64,000 nt of DNA from Carnobacterium iners (GTDB lineage: Bacteria; Bacillota; Bacilli; Lactobacillales; Carnobacteriaceae): positions 2,236,001-2,300,000 of the forward strand of contig NZ_FXBJ01000002.1 of assembly GCF_900177385.1 (NCBI RefSeq), written 5' to 3'. Both the position numbers and the translations under genes were made by a program. Shown in pieces: positions 55,393 to 64,000 of this stretch. Every line of letters starts with the position of its first letter. Within the stretch, counting starts at the first letter, position 1. Below the pieces are notes generated by a model. The model searched no databases. It had not been told where the DNA came from and saw nothing but the letters and a program-made list of their open reading frames with translations.

Positions 55393-57564
55393 TTAAGGAG
55401 AAGCTAGGGTGATTGTAATGGTTTCCTCATTTTGCATATTAGCTTGCGGCATGAGGCCCTGTTCGACTACGTAACCCTCTCCTTCAAATATAAATTTAAT
55501 TCCAGTGATTTCAGATACTTTTAAAACATCATTCTTAGACCAACCAGTCATATCAGGCATTGTCATAGCACCATTAGTCATTAATATAATTCGTTGATTT
55601 TTTATAATTATCTTCTGAGGCAGCGGCAATTGTTGAACTACGGCATCTCCATTTCCAATGATTGTTACATCTAACTTTGCTTCATTTAATTTTTCTAATG
55701 CATCTACTTTAGAAATACCAGTTACTTTTGGCATCTCGACTTGATTCAAATTTTGACTTTGAGACTCATCTGTTAATTGTTGGTACTCAAGAGTTCTTTT
55801 CATTACAGGATTAAAAATTGCTTTTACTACGTCTCCCCCGATTATAGATGAATTATTGATTATTGGCTGTTGTACCGTAATATACAATATAACCTTAGGA
55901 TCATCAGCAGGTGCCATTCCGACAACGGAATAAATATAATTGTTCCCACCGCTATAATACATCTTTGTGTCAGGATTTACAATTTGTGCCGTTCCAGTTT
56001 TAGCTGCAATTTCATAGCCTTCGATTTTATATGCCTGTCCAGTACCGTTTTCGCTGTAGACAACTTCTTTTAAATAATTTAAAGCTTGATTTGCCGACTC
56101 TTTAGAAACGGGTTCACTCACTACTTCAGGTTCAATAATTTTTTCATTCCCTGTTATAGGATCCACAAGTTTGCTTATAAATTGTGGTTTCATCATTTTA
56201 CCTTCATTTGCTACAGCTGAATAAGCTTGCATCATTTGCATAACCGTTATCGTCAATCCTTGACCAAATGATGTATTAGCTTTCTCAAGAGGCCACATGT
56301 AAGGATTGAATCCTTCTTGTTCATTTGGTAAACCGGTAGATGTCGTTTTTCCTATACCAAATTTATCCATATATTCTTTCCAGGTTTCAGTCCCCATTTT
56401 TTCCATTAGATTTACAAAGGCTACATTACTCGATCTTTCTAATCCTTCTAGATAACTGATTTGACCCCACCCATTTACATTATGATCGTTTACTTTGCCG
56501 CCTTCAATTGTTTTTGAACCTGACATATAGGTTTCACTAGGATTAAATACTCCTTCATTAATAGCCGAAGCAAGCGTTAAAACTTTCATTGTTGAACCAG
56601 GTTCAAACGTATTTTCGACCAATAAATTCTGCCACAAATCTCCAATACCTTCTTTAGTCGTTCCATTAAATGAAGGCCTTTGGGAAGCAGCTATAATTGC
56701 TCCTGTTTCTGGATTCATTAGCGTAGCTGTCATACCAACTGGTTGATATTTATCATTAACTTCAGTCATAATACTCTCTAAGTAAACTTGCATTCTTTTA
56801 TCTAAAGTTAAATAGATATCTTTACCGTCTATTGGATCTGTAGATTTCACAGAAGAGTTAGGTAAAACATAGCCGAAGCTATCTTTCTGGTACTCAATTG
56901 ATCCGTCTTTGCCAGTCAATTCAGCGTTATAAGATTGCTCTATACCCATTAAGCCAACCAAGTCGTCATTCGATGGATTTACACTTGGTTCACCATTTTT
57001 ATCTGTAGGTAGTTCAGCATAGCCGACAATATGCGAAGCAAAAGTACCATTTGGATATAATCTAGTTGGTGTTTCATCAAAAATAATTCCAGGTAACTTT
57101 TCTTTTTCAATCGATGACTTCATATCATATGTTAATTTTTTACCAGCAGAACCAAACTCAACTTGACTCAAGTTCTCTTGGTTTAATTTTTTCAAAATTT
57201 CAGCCTCACTCATAGAAATATGCTTAGCTAAAGCTGCTGCTGTTTTTTGCTTGTTTACTACATGCAGAGGTTTTTCAGGGGTATTAGACCACTCATCTGT
57301 TAAAACAGCGATTAACGAATAAGAAGTAGCGTCTACAGCAATAGTATTACCACCGACATCATAAATGGCTCCTCTGTTTGCTTCGAGTACACTACTTCTT
57401 GTATAAAGATTGTTAACATTTTGAGATAAATCTTCTCCGTTAATTTCTCCTTTTACCATAATATAAGCAAAACGTCCTACAAATACCATAAAGGTTAATC
57501 CAGCAAGAAAAAAAAGCAAGATTGTCATATTTTTTCTATTTTTAAAAGGGCTTCTATTTTTCAT
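55393..57564 (-). CDS. Class B penicillin-binding protein with PASTA domains (PBP2x/PbpB type)
   Basis: The septal transpeptidase of the division complex. The 723-residue protein has a cytoplasmic tail, one membrane helix (about residues 13-33), a dimerisation domain, then the penicillin-binding domain: SxxK in FEPGSTMKVLTLASAIN near residue 318, SxN in ERSSNVAFVNLM near 376 and KTG in AAKTGTAQIVN near 529. Two PASTA domains follow (QVEMPKVTGISKVDALEKL near 611 and TMPDMTGWSKNDVLKVSE near 672). The start overlaps the ftsL stop by four bases. Confidence 0.95.
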   Translation of the reverse strand: MKNRSPFKNRKNMTILLFFLAGLTFMVFVGRFAYIMVKGEINGEDLSQNVNNLYTRSSVLEANRGAIYDVGGNTIAVDATSYSLIAVLTDEWSNTPEKPLHVVNKQKTAAALAKHISMSEAEILKKLNQENLSQVEFGSAGKKLTYDMKSSIEKEKLPGIIFDETPTRLYPNGTFASHIVGYAELPTDKNGEPSVNPSNDDLVGLMGIEQSYNAELTGKDGSIEYQKDSFGYVLPNSSVKSTDPIDGKDIYLTLDKRMQVYLESIMTEVNDKYQPVGMTATLMNPETGAIIAASQRPSFNGTTKEGIGDLWQNLLVENTFEPGSTMKVLTLASAINEGVFNPSETYMSGSKTIEGGKVNDHNVNGWGQISYLEGLERSSNVAFVNLMEKMGTETWKEYMDKFGIGKTTSTGLPNEQEGFNPYMWPLEKANTSFGQGLTITVMQMMQAYSAVANEGKMMKPQFISKLVDPITGNEKIIEPEVVSEPVSKESANQALNYLKEVVYSENGTGQAYKIEGYEIAAKTGTAQIVNPDTKMYYSGGNNYIYSVVGMAPADDPKVILYITVQQPIINNSSIIGGDVVKAIFNPVMKRTLEYQQLTDESQSQNLNQVEMPKVTGISKVDALEKLNEAKLDVTIIGNGDAVVQQLPLPQKIIIKNQRIILMTNGAMTMPDMTGWSKNDVLKVSEITGIKFIFEGEGYVVEQGLMPQANMQNEETITITLASP

Positions 57565-57947
57565 TTAATAACATTCCTTACATTTGCTTCATTCATTTTT
57601 AATCCTTGTTCATTAGCAATTCTATAGATTCGATCATATCTAGATAGTTCTTGTACTTCTTGTTGTAAATTGCTGTTTACCGTGGTTGTACTTAGAATCG
57701 ATGCCTTTGTGTCTTGTAACGCCCGATTCGTGCTTGCTATATTAATTTCCAAAGAAATACTAATTGTCATTAAGGTAAAAGCTATAGCCATAATCATACC
57801 CATTAGCATTTTTTCTAATCCAGTTACAATTGATTTTTTGGGAATCGATTTATGTACCATCCTAGTTGACTGTTCAGGCGTATTAAGCGGCGACTGCAGA
57901 GGTATTTCTACTTCAACTTTTCTAGCTGAATTACTATTTAATGGCAT
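57561..57947 (-). CDS. ftsL: Cell division protein FtsL
   Basis: A 128-residue bitopic protein: about 45 cytoplasmic residues, one membrane helix (about 48-68, MLMGMIMAIAFTLMTISISL) and a leucine-zipper-like coiled coil (NSNLQQEVQELSRYDRIYRI) outside. It couples with DivIB and DivIC to activate septal synthases. Its stop overlaps the PBP start (ATGA), suggesting translational coupling. Confidence 0.88.
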   Translation of the reverse strand: MPLNSNSARKVEVEIPLQSPLNTPEQSTRMVHKSIPKKSIVTGLEKMLMGMIMAIAFTLMTISISLEINIASTNRALQDTKASILSTTTVNSNLQQEVQELSRYDRIYRIANEQGLKMNEANVRNVIK

Positions 57948-57983
57948 TTACATAACTTCCTTTCCAACTTCTTTTTGAAGTTT

Positions 57984-58934
57984 CTATTTTCTTTGTCTTT
58001 CTGCTACTCTCAATTTTGCACTTCTAGCCCGATTATTTATTTCCAATTCATCTTCACTCGGTAAAATTGGTTTTCGAGTGATTAATTTTAATTCCGGTAA
58101 GTATTCTTCCGGAATAATTGGTAATCCTCTTGGTGTTTCTCGACCTTTAGCGTATTCTTTAAAAATTGATTTTACAATTCGGTCTTCTAATGAATGAAAT
58201 GTAATGGCGCTAATTCTGCCTCCTACTTTTAATAAGCCAATCGCTTCTTCAAGTGAGTCTTCTACTGAAGATAACTCATCATTCACAGCAATTCTTATTG
58301 CTTGAAAGACTCGTTTTGCAGGATGACCCCCTTTTCTTCTAGCTGGTGCCGGAATACCACTTTTTATAATTTCAACTAGTTCACTAGTCGTTTCAATTGT
58401 TTTTTCTTCACGCGCTGCTTCTATTTTTCGTGCAACACTTTTAGAAAATTTCTCTTCACCGTAGCGATAAAAAATCCTTACTAAATCTTGATATGCCCAA
58501 GAATTAACAACTTCTTTAGCTGTTAATGGAGCATCCGTATCCATTCGCATATCTAAAGGAGCGTCTTGATGGTAGCTAAAACCTCTTTGGGCTTCATCTA
58601 GTTGCGGAGATGAAACACCTAGATCATAAAAAATCCCATCTACTTCTATTACTCCTAAAGCGTTTAGCTCTTCTTTTATAAAGCGAAAATTCGACTTAAT
58701 AAATGTAACCATATCTTTTTCTACATAGTCTGCTAATCGAATTTCAGCATTTTCAATAGCTCTTATATCTTGATCAAAAGCGTATAAATGCCCATTCTCA
58801 CTTAATTGAGAAAGCAAATATTCGCTGTGACCCGCTCCTCCTAATGTACAATCAACATATATTCCATCTGGAACAATAGATAAATTATCTACTGTTTCGT
58901 GGAGTAAGACTGTTTCGTGATTAAATTCTGTCAT
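57984..58934 (-). CDS. rsmH: 16S rRNA C1402 N4-methyltransferase RsmH (MraW)
   Basis: Methylates N4 of C1402 in the ribosomal P site. The 316-residue enzyme shows [13 protein letters not shown] at the N-terminus, the SAM motif [18 protein letters not shown] near residue 23, [20 protein letters not shown] near 106, [19 protein letters not shown] near 220 and the C-terminal [16 protein letters not shown] block near 250. Second gene of dcw, after mraZ. Confidence 0.97.
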   Translation of the reverse strand: MTEFNHETVLLHETVDNLSIVPDGIYVDCTLGGAGHSEYLLSQLSENGHLYAFDQDIRAIENAEIRLADYVEKDMVTFIKSNFRFIKEELNALGVIEVDGIFYDLGVSSPQLDEAQRGFSYHQDAPLDMRMDTDAPLTAKEVVNSWAYQDLVRIFYRYGEEKFSKSVARKIEAAREEKTIETTSELVEIIKSGIPAPARRKGGHPAKRVFQAIRIAVNDELSSVEDSLEEAIGLLKVGGRISAITFHSLEDRIVKSIFKEYAKGRETPRGLPIIPEEYLPELKLITRKPILPSEDELEINNRARSAKLRVAERQRK

Positions 58935-58978
58935 TTTTTACCCACCTAGCTTTTTTATACTAATTTTATAGTCTTTTT

Positions 58979-59410
58979 TTAGAATCCAAAACCACTCATA
59001 TTTTCAGCAATCTCATCAAATGATTCTTCGGCCTCAGCGGAAAAATTAATCCATTTTTTCTCACTCCATATTTCAATACGATCAGATACGCCTATAATAT
59101 GACATGCTTTATCTAAATCTGCATATTCTCTTAGCGTTTGAGGAATATTAATTCTTCCCTGTTTATCTAATTCACACTCTGTTGCTGCGGAATAAAAGAA
59201 TCTCGTGAAGGCGCGTGCTTCTTTTTTTGCTAGTGGGAGCTGTTTGAGCTTTTCTTCAAGTACAGACCATTCATTTTTGGGGTACCCAAACAGACAACCA
59301 TCTAACCCTCTGGTTAAAATGAAAGTCGTCCCTAAGTCATTACGAAACTTAGCAGGCATAATCAATCGACCTTTTGCATCAATATTATGTTTATATTCAC
59401 CCATTAACAT
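58979..59410 (-). CDS. mraZ: Transcriptional regulator MraZ
   Basis: A 143-residue ring-forming DNA-binding protein that controls the dcw operon. It has two swapped-hairpin AbrB-like domains, each with the family signature: [13 protein letters not shown] near residue 12 and [16 protein letters not shown] near 85. ATG 59410 lies seven bases after GGTGAG; an in-frame ATG at 59476 has no such support. Three GTGG repeats at 10-bp spacing lie 40-65 bases upstream and are probably its operator. Confidence 0.95.
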   Translation of the reverse strand: MLMGEYKHNIDAKGRLIMPAKFRNDLGTTFILTRGLDGCLFGYPKNEWSVLEEKLKQLPLAKKEARAFTRFFYSAATECELDKQGRINIPQTLREYADLDKACHIIGVSDRIEIWSEKKWINFSAEAEESFDEIAENMSGFGF

Positions 59411-59450
59411 GTCTAAACTCACCCCACTATCAGTAGATATTTTCAGTCTA

Positions 59451-59474
59451 CCACATTGCCCCACTTTCCACCAC
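59451..59474 (-). promoter_or_regulatory. MraZ operator: three GTGG repeats with 10-bp period
   Basis: On the minus strand GTGG occurs at 59474-59471, 59464-59461 and 59454-59451, exactly one helical turn apart, matching the 10-bp period of known MraZ boxes. An extended -10-like TGG-TAGACT begins in the third repeat, so binding would cover the promoter. Confidence 0.65.
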
Positions 59475-59591
59475 AATTAACAGAAACATTTCAAAAAAAA
59501 GCTATTGAAATATTTATTGATTGTTTGTCTTACAAAAAAGGAATAACGAATAAATACCTAAATGGTTACTTTTCCCAAATAAAATGCAAAA

Positions 59592-59629
59592 AAGTAGTAA
59601 AATAGATTAAAAAATCTATCTTACTACTT
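59592..59629 (-). terminator. Terminator of the DUF3397 gene
   Basis: A 17-bp stem with one mismatch (59592-59608 with 59613-59629), then TTTTTTGC on the minus strand. The 5' arm overlaps the stop codon. Confidence 0.75.
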
Positions 59630-60011
59630 AAAAAATCATTAGATTATTTAAAATACTAGCTCCCACTAAAAAATAATACGTGAACAAAGAAAAAATAAAT
59701 ACAAAGCGCCAATAAGTTCGAAAAAAACGGTTGTAAATAATCTCCCCTTTTTTATAGGCTAAAAAAATTGCAATAATCATACCTAAACTAAATAGAATAA
59801 TTAGATAGTAAGGAAAAATAGATATTTCGAAAACTTGTATACTTAAAATCTGAATGCCCATCATCAAGTACGGGACCATTAAATCTGCAAGCTTAATTCT
59901 AATTTCTTGATTTTGAAAATGACGATTAATGCTTTTACCAAAAATATATAATAGTAAAATTGGTATAATATAAAGAACGATATCTGCTAGCTTAAACATA
60001 GATCCATTCAT
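59628..60011 (-). CDS. DUF3397 family membrane protein
   Basis: A 127-residue integral membrane protein with four hydrophobic helices (about residues 8-22, 40-60, 64-86 and 101-125) separated by short charged loops such as KSINRHFQNQEIRIKLADL. The topology, length and position immediately upstream of mraZ match DUF3397 proteins of lactic acid bacteria. ATG 60011 follows AAAGGAG. Function unknown. The gap 60012-60180 upstream contains no other gene. Confidence 0.82.
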   Translation of the reverse strand: MNGSMFKLADIVLYIIPILLLYIFGKSINRHFQNQEIRIKLADLMVPYLMMGIQILSIQVFEISIFPYYLIILFSLGMIIAIFLAYKKGEIIYNRFFRTYWRFVFIFSLFTYYFLVGASILNNLMIF

Positions 60012-60180
60012 GGCAATTCTCCTTTCAATTAAAATAATAATTTAGGTTTTTAAGCAAATTCGTTATTCGAGTTGTTTTCTCAGTTGATCTCTTATTCAAT
60101 TTACACTAACTTTATATTCTTGTATACCTATAATATATTTACCATCATTAAATTAATCCTGTGTATTATTTTTTTAAAGC

Positions 60181-60215
60181 AAAACACCCTTGAGCCATGG
60201 TCTCAAGGGTGTTTT
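60181..60215 (-). terminator. Terminator of yceD-rpmF
   Basis: Perfect 14-bp stem AAAACACCCTTGAG/CTCAAGGGTGTTTT (60181-60194 with 60202-60215); followed on the minus strand by GCTTTAAAAAAA. Confidence 0.8.
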
Positions 60216-60241
60216 AATGTTATCTCAACATAATGTTAGTC

Positions 60242-60421
60242 TTATGCTTCTTTGCTTACTACTTCTTTTCCATCATAATGGCCACATGCTGCACAAACGT
60301 GGTGACTTTTTTTCAATTCACTACAGTTAGGACATGCATTCATGCCAGGCACTTCTAATTTAAAATGCGTACGGCGTCTGTTTTTCTTAGCTTTTGATGT
60401 TCTTCTTTTTGGTACTGCCAT
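60242..60421 (-). CDS. rpmF: 50S ribosomal protein L32
   Basis: A 59-residue protein starting [20 protein letters not shown] and ending [10 protein letters not shown]. Two CxxC pairs ([10 protein letters not shown] and [10 protein letters not shown]) form the zinc-binding type of L32, the zinc-replete form. The start follows GGAGGTG. It lies downstream of the YceD gene, a pairing conserved across bacteria, and is followed by a terminator. Confidence 0.97.
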   Translation of the reverse strand: MAVPKRRTSKAKKNRRRTHFKLEVPGMNACPNCSELKKSHHVCAACGHYDGKEVVSKEA

Positions 60422-60493
60422 TCTCTACACCTCCTTAAATTTTCTTCTGTTCTTGATTTGCTTGTTCGAAAAGAGGAGATTTAAACTCTATTC

Positions 60494-61054
60494 TCACTTC
60501 TTATCATCAGATTCATCTTTAAATAAATCTTTTAAACCGGCAAAACGAGGGTCCAATGTTTTAGCTTTTTGTTCTGCTTTTTCTGATGTAAAATCATCTT
60601 CAGACATCACAACCCAATCGTTTCCACTTGGCATTTTATTTTCCTTTACTTCTTCTTCAGTAAAAACTTGAATCGGAATATTTAACAAAACCGCGTCTTC
60701 AATTGCTTCAGATAAATCGACCCAATCATTCTCTAGTTGAATAACCGTTCCTTCATCCTCGTCAGTTTCGCGACTTGCTACATTTTCTGGAATATAAATC
60801 TCGTCTACCTCTAATGATAGAGGTATCAATACTGGTTCTAATGACCTTGCGGAAGGCAGTGTCACATCTAATGAAACAACCATATGAAGCAAGATCTCGT
60901 TTTCTTGAACAATTAGATTTCCTTCCAAAAGAATAGGCGATACATCTAAAATTTCTTTTTCTCTCTTCAACAACGATTTTTTCAAATCAACTGTTTCGGA
61001 AAAAATAAGCGGTTCAAAGCGGTATTTTTGCAATTCGTTTAATGACCATTTCAT
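60494..61054 (-). CDS. YceD family protein (DUF177)
   Basis: A 186-residue acidic protein starting MKWSLNELQKYRFEPLIFSE. The family pattern of a beta-rich middle (LHMVVSLDVTLPSARSLEPV near residue 75) and an acidic C-terminal half with DWVDLSEAIEDAVLLNIPI near 110 is present; the usual C of the family is not evident, giving the cysteine-free Firmicutes type. YceD proteins influence 23S rRNA or ribosome biogenesis. The gene is directly upstream of rpmF, as in most bacteria. Confidence 0.9.
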   Translation of the reverse strand: MKWSLNELQKYRFEPLIFSETVDLKKSLLKREKEILDVSPILLEGNLIVQENEILLHMVVSLDVTLPSARSLEPVLIPLSLEVDEIYIPENVASRETDEDEGTVIQLENDWVDLSEAIEDAVLLNIPIQVFTEEEVKENKMPSGNDWVVMSEDDFTSEKAEQKAKTLDPRFAGLKDLFKDESDDKK

Positions 61055-61181
61055 TTTCCATCACTCCTAAAGCAACAAAGATAATTATACTAGTCTAACA
61101 TACCTTTGTCAACGTATTTTACCTTACACTGAAAAGCTTGTGATACATGCTTTCATGTATCTTTTCATAAGAAATTAAAAA

Positions 61182-62378
61182 TTAAGTTATTATTATTGGT
61201 TGTCTTCGATAATCTTGTTGTCGCATGTTATTAGTATAACCTAAATTATAAATATCACCTGCTTTAATATCTAGTTCCCATAAAGAAGCGTTCTTTTTAT
61301 TAATATGATTGAGTATTGGTAAATCCACTATTTTTTTCACTCCGTTTAAATAAGTCTGACCGATTTTATTAAAACCTAATAGATGAATAGCTTTCGGTGA
61401 GTCTAATTGTGGATTTATTTCACTTTTTTTCATATTTAATAAAATATAGACACATAATCGTTGCAACCTAACCCAAGTATAACGTTTATTTTTTACTAAT
61501 GAAATAAAGTCTTTGAAATTTTCGGCTTCTTTCACTTTTTCTTTTAACCGATATTCAATGCCTTCTTTCATTTCATAAATTAATTGTAATTCTTTTATCG
61601 ATTGATTTATTAATTGGTATTTGAGAAACGGCCAATAATTTTCCCAAGTTACCCACTCTGCTACTGATAATAAATTCTGACTAGATTCTGGCATCACTTC
61701 TTTTAAGATTTCTAAAGAATTTTTTTGGTCCAAACTGTTTGTTAATTCTACGCGGATAGCAGTAGCACTAGCTCTCTTTTGGTTTTCCACGATGTCTTTG
61801 TCATGATATTCAGCTTCTATTCGTTTTATAGGAACTAATGCCATTGGATTAGAATAGTTAGCATTCTCTTTTGCATAGGCTAAACCTAGAATTGTATTAG
61901 GAGAGGATAAATTTAATTGTGTTTCTGGAAGTAATTTTTTCATAATTTGGTCCATTTGAAAAGCGTAACTCGATCCATCATTTTTCAACTCATTGAAGCG
62001 TTCTTCTATTTCTGATTTTTTGTGCTTAAGCTTATCCGTTAACTCATAATAATCAGCAGTTTTACCAGTCTCAGCTCCAAAGCAAAAATTTTGACAGCCT
62101 AATGAATGAAGCAAGGCTATTCCTCCTTTAGCGAAGAAATCAGCAGGTTGCACACTAAAAGAAACTGGCAACTCAATCACTAAATCCGCTCCATTAAATA
62201 ATGCCATCTGTGTTCTAGTCCACTTATCTACAATCGCAGGCTCTCCCCGTTGCAAAAAATTACCACTCATTATGGCAATAATAACATCAGCATTTGTTTT
62301 TTTTCTTGCTTGTTGGATATGATAAAGATGGCCGTTATGAAATGGATTGTATTCTACAATAACACCGCAACTTTTCAT
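61182..62378 (-). CDS. tRNA(Met) cytidine acetate ligase TmcAL (YlbM family)
   Basis: Makes N4-acetylcytidine at the wobble base of elongator tRNA-Met using acetate and ATP. The 398-residue protein starts CGVIVEYNPFHNGHLYHIQQ with the HxGH-type nucleotidyltransferase motif (about residues 11-17), has IAIMSGNFLQRGEPAIVDKW near 35, and CFGAETG near 99. The C-terminal half is the family's tRNA-binding region. It lies 14 bases after recQ and may share its transcript. A small hairpin follows near 61139-61160 without a clear T tract. Confidence 0.93.
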   Translation of the reverse strand: MKSCGVIVEYNPFHNGHLYHIQQARKKTNADVIIAIMSGNFLQRGEPAIVDKWTRTQMALFNGADLVIELPVSFSVQPADFFAKGGIALLHSLGCQNFCFGAETGKTADYYELTDKLKHKKSEIEERFNELKNDGSSYAFQMDQIMKKLLPETQLNLSSPNTILGLAYAKENANYSNPMALVPIKRIEAEYHDKDIVENQKRASATAIRVELTNSLDQKNSLEILKEVMPESSQNLLSVAEWVTWENYWPFLKYQLINQSIKELQLIYEMKEGIEYRLKEKVKEAENFKDFISLVKNKRYTWVRLQRLCVYILLNMKKSEINPQLDSPKAIHLLGFNKIGQTYLNGVKKIVDLPILNHINKKNASLWELDIKAGDIYNLGYTNNMRQQDYRRQPIIIT

Positions 62379-62392
62379 TTTTCATCCTCACT

Positions 62393-64000
62393 TCAAATTG
62401 TACTATTTTCTTCTTTCAGAGCTTCTAGAAAAACTGAACCATATTTTTCTAGTTTATTTTCACCAACACCTTTAACTGATAGGAGTTGATTTTCAGTTTG
62501 AGGCATCAATTGACACATTTGACGCAGAGTCTCATCTGAAAAGATAACATAAGGTGGCACTTTCTGCAATGTTGCTAGCCCTTTTCTTATTTCTCGTAAA
62601 CGGTCAAATAAACGGTCATCAATAGCTACTTTGTGAGCTTTTTGAGCTTGCTTACGTGTGACGCTGCTTTTGCCTTTCAATACTAATGCACCTTTTTCAG
62701 TAATTTTTAATAAAGGGTATTGCCCATCTGTTGGAGTTAAATATTTTTCTGCTGTTAAATAGTCAATGAGCTGCGTGACTTCTTTTTGTGGCATTGCATT
62801 CATTAGACCATAGGTTGATAGTTCTTCAAATTTCCAATGTTTGACCTTTTGATCTTTTGAACCAGTTAAAACTTTCATAACCATAGACTTCCCAAAAGTT
62901 TCTCCCATCCGCTTAACACAAGACAACACTTTTTGCGTATCTTTTGTAATGTCCATTGCTTCTCGTTCATCTAAGCAATTGCTACATTGGCCACATTCCT
63001 TACATTCATCACCGAAATAGTGAACAATATAGCATTGCAAACACACTTGTGTTGAAGCATATTGAGCCATTTCTCTTACTTTTGTATATTCTAACTTTTT
63101 ATGCTCGTCATCCATATCTGATTGTTCAACAAAATAATATTGAATCTGTACATCTTGTGGTGAAAACAATAAAATCGCATCACTTGGTAACCCATCACGA
63201 CCTGCACGGCCTGCTTCTTGATAGTATGCTTCAATATTTTTTGGTATTTGATAATGGATAACAAAACGAACATTACTTTTATCTATTCCCATTCCAAAAG
63301 CATTTGTTGCTACCATCACCGTTATTTCATCATAAAGAAATTTCTCTTGCCACTCATTTCGCTCAGTTTCCTTCATCCCACCATGATATTTACCAGCTGG
63401 TATTTTTTTTGATTGTAGCAATTCGAAAATTCGCTCGACCTCTTTGCGGGTACTTGCATATATAATGCCGGATTGGCCCTCATTTATTTTTAAATAATCT
63501 AATAAATAACGGTTACGCTCTTGTCCTTTGACAACTTGAAAGGCTAAGTTATCACGAACGAATCCAGTATTAACGTAGTTTTCTTCCTCTATATTTAATA
63601 AATGAAGGATATCGCTAGATACTACTGGTGTTGCAGTTGCTGTTAAGGCTAAAATAGTTGGTCGATATGAAAAATGTTGAATCGTCTCGCATAAAGACAA
63701 ATAACTTGGTCTAAAATCATGTCCCCACTGTGAAATACAGTGTGCCTCATCGATTGCAATAACTGAAACTTTAATAGCTTGCATCAAATAAAAAATTTCT
63801 TCTGTTTGAAATCGTTCTGGAGCCACATAAACTAATTTATACTCGCCATTACTAGCACTTCTTAACCGTTCATTCATTTCTTGAAGAGATAGAGTACTAT
63901 TTAAAAAGGTTGCAGGTATACCTAGTTCTGTTAGAGCATCTACTTGATCTTTCATTAAAGAAATCAAAGGAGAAATAACAATGGTAATTCCTTCAAATAT
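62393..64000 (-). CDS. recQ: ATP-dependent DNA helicase RecQ, 5' end beyond the window
   Basis: A 3'-5' superfamily 2 helicase in recombination repair. The reading frame enters from beyond 64000 with IFEGITIVISPLISLMKDQ, so the Walker A region is outside. Visible: motif II AIDEAHCISQWGHDFRP, motif III ILALTATATP, motif V-VI GMGIDKSNVRFVIH and QEAGRAGRDGLPS; the RQC zinc cysteines in QVCLQCYIVHYFGDECKECG and CSNC; and an HRDC domain at the C-terminus (YVIFSDETLRQM). The visible part is at least 535 residues. tmcAL follows 14 bases downstream. Confidence 0.95.
   Translation of the reverse strand: MFEGITIVISPLISLMKDQVDALTELGIPATFLNSTLSLQEMNERLRSASNGEYKLVYVAPERFQTEEIFYLMQAIKVSVIAIDEAHCISQWGHDFRPSYLSLCETIQHFSYRPTILALTATATPVVSSDILHLLNIEEENYVNTGFVRDNLAFQVVKGQERNRYLLDYLKINEGQSGIIYASTRKEVERIFELLQSKKIPAGKYHGGMKETERNEWQEKFLYDEITVMVATNAFGMGIDKSNVRFVIHYQIPKNIEAYYQEAGRAGRDGLPSDAILLFSPQDVQIQYYFVEQSDMDDEHKKLEYTKVREMAQYASTQVCLQCYIVHYFGDECKECGQCSNCLDEREAMDITKDTQKVLSCVKRMGETFGKSMVMKVLTGSKDQKVKHWKFEELSTYGLMNAMPQKEVTQLIDYLTAEKYLTPTDGQYPLLKITEKGALVLKGKSSVTRKQAQKAHKVAIDDRLFDRLREIRKGLATLQKVPPYVIFSDETLRQMCQLMPQTENQLLSVKGVGENKLEKYGSVFLEALKEENSTI

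Noticed and set aside
59411-59476. 22-residue extension of MraZ
   Set aside because: It would lie across the probable MraZ operator and promoter; a better ribosome binding site supports ATG 59410.
61139-61160. Hairpin GATACATG/CATGTATC as the tmcAL terminator
   Set aside because: No T tract on the minus strand; too weak to list as a terminator.

Overview
The window reads as a chromosomal segment of a low-GC lactic acid bacterium of the order Lactobacillales, most likely Carnobacterium or a close relative. Supporting points: AT-rich sequence with strong AGGAGG ribosome binding sites; T-box leaders on valS, ileS and an amino-acid transporter; a Bacillus-type dcw cluster that keeps murE; a MurE with the DNPR motif typical of meso-diaminopimelate ligases (carnobacteria have mDAP walls, whereas enterococci and most lactobacilli use lysine); and four cold-shock genes, fitting a psychrotolerant organism. 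The genus is inference; no rRNA or marker search was possible.

Layout. 1-1.7 kb (minus): the 5' end of a glutamate-cysteine ligase gene, a MazG-like pyrophosphohydrolase, then a decayed stretch with coiled-coil remnants. 1.9-3.5 kb (plus): rarA followed by 6S RNA. 3.5-5.6 kb: a frameshifted small membrane gene and a complete ISLre2-family insertion sequence (23-bp imperfect inverted repeats, 8-bp target duplication) landing just upstream of a universal stress gene. 6.2-8.5 kb (minus): a YtxK-like methyltransferase and ackA. 8.8-10 kb (minus): rplU-prp-rpmA behind an L21 leader. 10-12.6 kb (minus): a T-box controlled amino-acid ABC transporter. 12.6-16.7 kb (minus): mreB-mreC-mreD-minC-minD. 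16.9-18.7 kb: four tandem csp genes encoding identical 66-residue proteins, lying between radC and mreB. 18.7-24.4 kb: radC, folC, valS with T-box, tpx. 24.6-29.6 kb (minus): rex, thiI with its cysteine desulfurase, ezrA. 29.8-31.2 kb (plus): free methionine-R-sulfoxide reductase and rpsD with an S4 leader. 31.4-40.1 kb: small and accessory genes (DUF1054, DUF1694, GNAT, mtnN, NUDIX, xpaC-telA, GlsB-like), a 47-residue small ORF and a heavily decayed gene at 38.0-39.2 kb. 40.2-61 kb (minus): one long division and wall cluster read as DUF3397, mraZ, rsmH, ftsL, pbp, murE, mraY, murD, murG, divIB, ftsA, ftsZ, yggS, sepF, yggT, ylmH, divIVA, ileS, with yceD-rpmF upstream. 61-64 kb (minus): recQ (cut by the window edge) and tmcAL.

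How the genes work together. The segment concentrates the machinery that places and builds the division site: MinC/MinD and MreBCD for position and shape, EzrA, SepF, FtsA, FtsZ and DivIVA at the ring, and MraY/MurDEG plus a PASTA transpeptidase for wall precursors and crosslinking. Control elements visible in the sequence include three T-boxes, L21 and S4 leaders, an MraZ operator of three 10-bp repeats, a Rex operator upstream of rex, and a conserved leader element at constant distance from all four csp promoters. I found no CRISPR array, prophage, defence island or convincing new multi-gene system. The least ordinary features are the csp array with its mosaic history, the long palindrome inside the ABC operon, and the two decayed loci.
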